This document shows, piece by piece, positions 6,384 through 8,376 of a DNA stretch of 8,376 bases. Source of the stretch: Bacillota bacterium (GTDB taxonomy: Bacteria > Bacillota > Clostridia > Peptostreptococcales > Anaerovoracaceae); contig JAQXSU010000266.1 in assembly GCA_029219125.1 (NCBI GenBank), positions 1 through 8,376 of the forward strand, given 5' to 3'. How positions within the stretch are numbered: position 1 is the stretch's first letter; the number at the start of each line of letters is the position of its first letter. Both the position numbers and the translations under genes were made by a program. Under the pieces are notes generated by a model, which saw only the letters and a program-made list of their open reading frames with translations, was not told where the DNA came from and made no database searches.

Positions 6384-6412
6384 ATTATAACTACCTATCG
6401 GTAGGTAGTCAA
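6384..6412 (-). promoter_or_regulatory. tetR promoter (sigma-A type)
   Basis: On the minus strand, TTGACT (6412-6407) and TATAAT (6389-6384) are separated by exactly 17 bp, a near-perfect sigma-A promoter. The predicted start lies near 6377, giving a leader of about 44 nt before the tetR ATG. The DNA upstream of the -35 box (6413-6440) is A/T-rich and may act as an UP element. The whole spacer is occupied by the palindromic operator, so the repressor and RNA polymerase cannot both bind. Confidence 0.88.
6390..6409 (-). promoter_or_regulatory. TetR operator within the tetR promoter
   Basis: The plus strand reads ACTACCTATCGGTAGGTAGT: 8-bp arms ACTACCTA/TAGGTAGT inverted around TCGG. It covers the full 17-bp spacer between the -35 and -10 boxes plus the end of the -35 box, the classic position for autorepression by a TetR-family dimer. 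It shares 16 of 20 positions with the site at 5605-5624. The ABC-F promoter lies about 76 bp away, so direct control of that gene is less likely. Confidence 0.85.
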
Positions 6413-6465
6413 TAGAAAACTTCAGATTTTTTCAAAACACTTTTCATGAATCAGAAGTTGGTTGT

Positions 6466-6500
6466 ATTATTCGGAATAATGCAGTTGCTTTTATTCGGAA
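6466..6500 (+). repeat. Pair of TTATTCGGAA direct repeats at the ABC-F promoter
   Basis: TTATTCGGAA occurs at 6467-6476 and again at 6491-6500, 24 bp apart start to start. The first copy lies within a 15-bp palindrome, ATTATTC-G-GAATAAT (6466-6480), just upstream of the -35 box. The second lies in the promoter spacer. Duplication at these two places suggests a binding site for a regulator of the ABC-F gene. The regulator is unknown and is not the adjacent TetR, whose sites differ. Confidence 0.5.
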
Positions 6501-6513
6501 CCACGGTTATAAT
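6485..6513 (+). promoter_or_regulatory. ABC-F gene promoter (sigma-A type)
   Basis: TTGCTT (6485-6490) and TATAAT (6508-6513) are separated by 17 bp. Transcription should start near 6520, leaving a leader of about 45 nt. That is too short for the upstream-peptide attenuators that control many antibiotic-resistance ABC-F genes. The gene's RBS is AAGGAGG at 6551-6557, 7 nt before the ATG. Confidence 0.85.
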
Positions 6514-6564
6514 ATTCCAGAAAAGCAGAATCGAAAGAAATTCAGAAATAAAGGAGGCTCTTCT

Positions 6565-8127
6565 ATGAGCTTATTAACAGTAGAAAAAGTAACCCACGGC
6601 TTCGGCGCCCGCCAGATTCTGGAGGACGCATCCTTCCGCCTGCTGAAAGGCGAGCACATCGGCCTCATCGGCGCCAACGGTGAAGGCAAGTCCACCTTCC
6701 TGAACATCATCACCGGCAAAATCATGCCCGACGCCGGCACCATCACCTGGTCCCGCCACGTGACCGTCGGCTACCTGGACCAGCATTCCGTGTTGAAAAA
6801 AGGCATGACCATCCGTCAGGTGCTGCACACTGCCTTCAACCACATGTACGAACTGGAAGCGGAAATGATGAAGCTGTATGAAGATATGGCAGAAGCCGAC
6901 CCGGAGAAGATCGATGGAATGATGGAAGATGCCGGCGAGATTCAGGCCATGCTGGAAACCGGCGGATTTTATCAGCTGGATGCAAGAATTGAAGAAGTGG
7001 CCAACGGTCTGGGGCTGGGCGACATCGGTCTGGACCGGGATGTTTCCGACCTTTCCGGCGGACAGCGGACCAAGACCCTGCTGGTGAAGCTCCTGCTGGA
7101 GAACCCGTCCATTCTGATTCTGGACGAACCGACCAACTATCTGGATCACGAGCACATCGTCTGGCTGACCCGCTATCTGCAGGAATACGAAAACGCCTTC
7201 ATTCTGGTGTCCCACGACATGGACTTCCTCAACAGCGTAGTCAACGTCATCTACAATCTGGACGGCGGCAACCTGACCCGCTACACCGGCGACTACGAAA
7301 ACTTCCGCCGCATGTACGAGATCCAGAAATCCCAGGAGCTGGCTGCATACAAACGCCAGCAGGCCGAAATCGAGGAGCTTGAGGATTTTATTGCGCGGAA
7401 CAAAGCCCGTGTGGCCACCCGCGGCATGGCTGCTTCCCGCCAGAAAAAGCTGGACAAAATGGAAATTCTCGACCGTCCGACGGAAAAAATCAAGCCGGAA
7501 TTCGGGTTCCTCATGGCCCGCACCCCAAGCCGGTTCATCGTCACGGCCAAAGACCTGGTCATCGGCTACTCCCAGGACGAGCCCCTGACCCGCCCGGTTT
7601 CCTTCACCCTGGAGCGAGGTCAGAAGCTGGCCATCGTCGGTACCAACGGCCTGGGCAAGACAACCCTCTTAAAGACTATTCTTGGCAAAATCCATCCTCT
7701 CGGCGGCTCTGTGGAACTGGGGGATTATCTTTTCCCGGGCTATTTCGAGCAGGAGGCCGGCCGCGATTCGGACAAGACCGCCCTGGATACCTTCTGGGCA
7801 GAGTTCCCGTCCATGGAGAACCGGGAAGTCCGTCTGTGTCTTTCCAAATGCGGACTGACCAACGACCACATTACCAGTCAGATGCGTGTCCTTTCCGGCG
7901 GTGAAAACGCCAAGGTTCGCCTGGCCATGGTCATGAACCGGGAGCACAACTGGCTGGTTCTCGACGAACCGACCAATCACCTGGACGTGGACGCCAAGGA
8001 GGAGCTGAAACGCGCCCTGACCGAATACCCGGGCACCATCCTGCTGGTTTCCCACGATCCGTCCTTCTATGAGGATTTTGTGACGGATATCTGGAACGTG
8101 GAAGACTGGACCACGAAGATCGTATAG
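6565..8127 (+). CDS. yfmM: ABC-F family ATPase, YfmM-like (ribosome-associated translation factor type)
   Basis: 520 residues, two ABC domains and no membrane span, so not a transporter. Domain 1: Walker A GANGEGKS (36-43), signature LSGGQ (163-167), Walker B ILILDEP (183-189) with catalytic Glu188, switch His217. Domain 2: GTNGLGKT (359-366), LSGGE (443-447), WLVLDEP (463-469) with Glu468, His497. The intervening helical linker (about 245-330, with KRQQAEIEELEDFIARNKARV) is the P-site-tRNA-interaction motif region of ABC-F proteins. From memory, the start (MSLLTVEKVTHGFG), YLDQHSVLKKG and the end (DIWNVEDWTTK) match Bacillus subtilis YfmM closely; the symbol rests on that. ABC-F proteins bind the ribosomal E site and relieve stalled or drug-blocked ribosomes; YfmM itself is poorly characterised. 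All catalytic residues are intact. The start follows AAGGAGG by 7 nt. Its TAG abuts the stop of the convergent gene. Confidence 0.96.
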   Translation: MSLLTVEKVTHGFGARQILEDASFRLLKGEHIGLIGANGEGKSTFLNIITGKIMPDAGTITWSRHVTVGYLDQHSVLKKGMTIRQVLHTAFNHMYELEAEMMKLYEDMAEADPEKIDGMMEDAGEIQAMLETGGFYQLDARIEEVANGLGLGDIGLDRDVSDLSGGQRTKTLLVKLLLENPSILILDEPTNYLDHEHIVWLTRYLQEYENAFILVSHDMDFLNSVVNVIYNLDGGNLTRYTGDYENFRRMYEIQKSQELAAYKRQQAEIEELEDFIARNKARVATRGMAASRQKKLDKMEILDRPTEKIKPEFGFLMARTPSRFIVTAKDLVIGYSQDEPLTRPVSFTLERGQKLAIVGTNGLGKTTLLKTILGKIHPLGGSVELGDYLFPGYFEQEAGRDSDKTALDTFWAEFPSMENREVRLCLSKCGLTNDHITSQMRVLSGGENAKVRLAMVMNREHNWLVLDEPTNHLDVDAKEELKRALTEYPGTILLVSHDPSFYEDFVTDIWNVEDWTTKIV

Positions 8128-8139
8128 TCAGATATCTGA
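8128..8139. repeat. 12-bp perfect palindrome at the convergent stop codons
   Basis: TCAGATATCTGA begins at the base after the ABC-F stop codon and covers the last codons of the opposite gene (its stop TGA is 8130-8128). It is a short perfect inverted repeat without a loop or a following T-run, so it is not a convincing terminator. It may be chance. Confidence 0.35.
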
Positions 8140-8376
8140 TTCTTCTGCGATTCTGTATCTGGTTGCGCGCGCATTTCCAAAAGGCGTAATCAGCTTCTTT
8201 GCGATCAGCGAACGCAGAATATTCCTTGCCGGAAAACTGGAGCACCCAAGGAGTTCCTCTACGTCCCTTCGGCTTATGGTTCCCTTTCTTTCAATCAGAG
8301 CCAGAACGCGGCCTTCCGGAGAAGTGTCCCGCAGGATCAATCCTTCGGATTCTTCTTCCATACGCAGCGGTGCATA
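8128..8376 (-). CDS. C-terminal fragment with winged-helix domain (5' part beyond window)
   Basis: The frame is open from the right edge to TGA at 8130-8128, 82 codons. An in-frame ATG at 8361 has no visible RBS and the frame continues upstream of it (YAPLR...), so this is probably the C-terminal end of a longer protein rather than a 77-residue gene. It has a recognisable winged-helix pattern: EGRVLALIERKGTISRRDVEELLG (helix, turn, helix), then ARNILRSLIAKKLITPFG (recognition helix plus wing) and a final TRYRI strand. Such C-terminal winged helices occur in Schlafen/AlbA_2-type putative regulators and other ATP-binding proteins, but the N-terminal part needed to tell is outside the window. 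Its stop abuts the stop of the ABC-F gene with no intergenic base. Confidence 0.7.
   Translation of the reverse strand, partial: YAPLRMEEESEGLILRDTSPEGRVLALIERKGTISRRDVEELLGCSSFPARNILRSLIAKKLITPFGNARATRYRIAEESDI

Noticed and set aside
6420..6457. Imperfect inverted repeat CTTCAGATT ... AATCAGAAG in the divergent intergenic region
   Set aside because: One mismatch and a 20-nt loop in A/T-rich DNA; too weak to call and not linked to either promoter's core boxes.
6390..6564. Direct TetR control of the ABC-F gene
   Set aside because: The only operator in the intergenic region lies about 76 bp upstream of the ABC-F -35 box and is fully explained by the tetR promoter.
6514..6564. Ribosome-stalling leader or attenuator before the ABC-F gene
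   Set aside because: The predicted leader is only about 45 nt, with no upstream peptide or terminator hairpin.
6574..7215. 213-codon minus-strand open frame inside the ABC-F gene
   Set aside because: Antisense to conserved ATPase motifs; shadow of GC-rich third codon positions.

Overview
The window looks like chromosomal DNA from a low-to-mid GC Firmicute, most likely a clostridial gut-type bacterium (Lachnospiraceae or Oscillospiraceae). This is inferred from strong AGGAGG-type ribosome binding sites, two promoters with good sigma-A boxes, Gram-positive lipoprotein signal peptides, and an ABC-F protein that resembles Bacillus YfmM from end to end. No rRNA, tRNA, CRISPR array, insertion sequence or phage gene was seen.

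Layout. From 5577 down to the left edge, nine genes lie on the minus strand, mostly 21-35 nt apart, with one ATGA overlap and one RBS/stop overlap. This looks like one long operon. In transcription order it holds: a lipoprotein (5577-5113); a small single-span membrane protein (4998-4846); a membrane-anchored protein of unknown function (4835-4434); a membrane-anchored choloylglycine-hydrolase/penicillin-acylase-type Ntn hydrolase (4400-3300); a four-span DUF2975-like membrane protein (3278-2736); a second four-span membrane protein (2710-2351); a second lipoprotein (2327-1893); a GyrI-like/AraC effector-binding-domain protein interrupted by an in-frame amber codon (1896-1330); and a membrane-anchored erythromycin-esterase-family protein (1296 to beyond the left edge). 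Upstream of the operon, on the same strand, is a TetR-family repressor gene (6333-5716). It ends in a probable hairpin terminator.

Regulation. Two copies of a 20-bp partly palindromic site (ACTACCTnnCGnTnGGTAGT) are present. One fills the 17-bp spacer of the tetR promoter. The other lies 28 bp upstream of the first operon gene. The simplest model is that the TetR protein represses itself and the nine-gene envelope operon, and that an unknown ligand relieves both. Two unrelated extracytoplasmic hydrolases, a cytoplasmic small-molecule-binding domain and several small membrane or lipoproteins suggest an envelope response to an amide- or ester-containing compound. That function is inference.

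Right part. Diverging from tetR is an ABC-F ATPase gene (6565-8127, plus strand) with its own good promoter and a pair of TTATTCGGAA repeats around it. It is a cytoplasmic, ribosome-associated translation factor type rather than a transporter. Its stop codon directly abuts the stop codon of a convergent minus-strand gene (8130 to the right edge), of which only a C-terminal winged-helix domain is visible.
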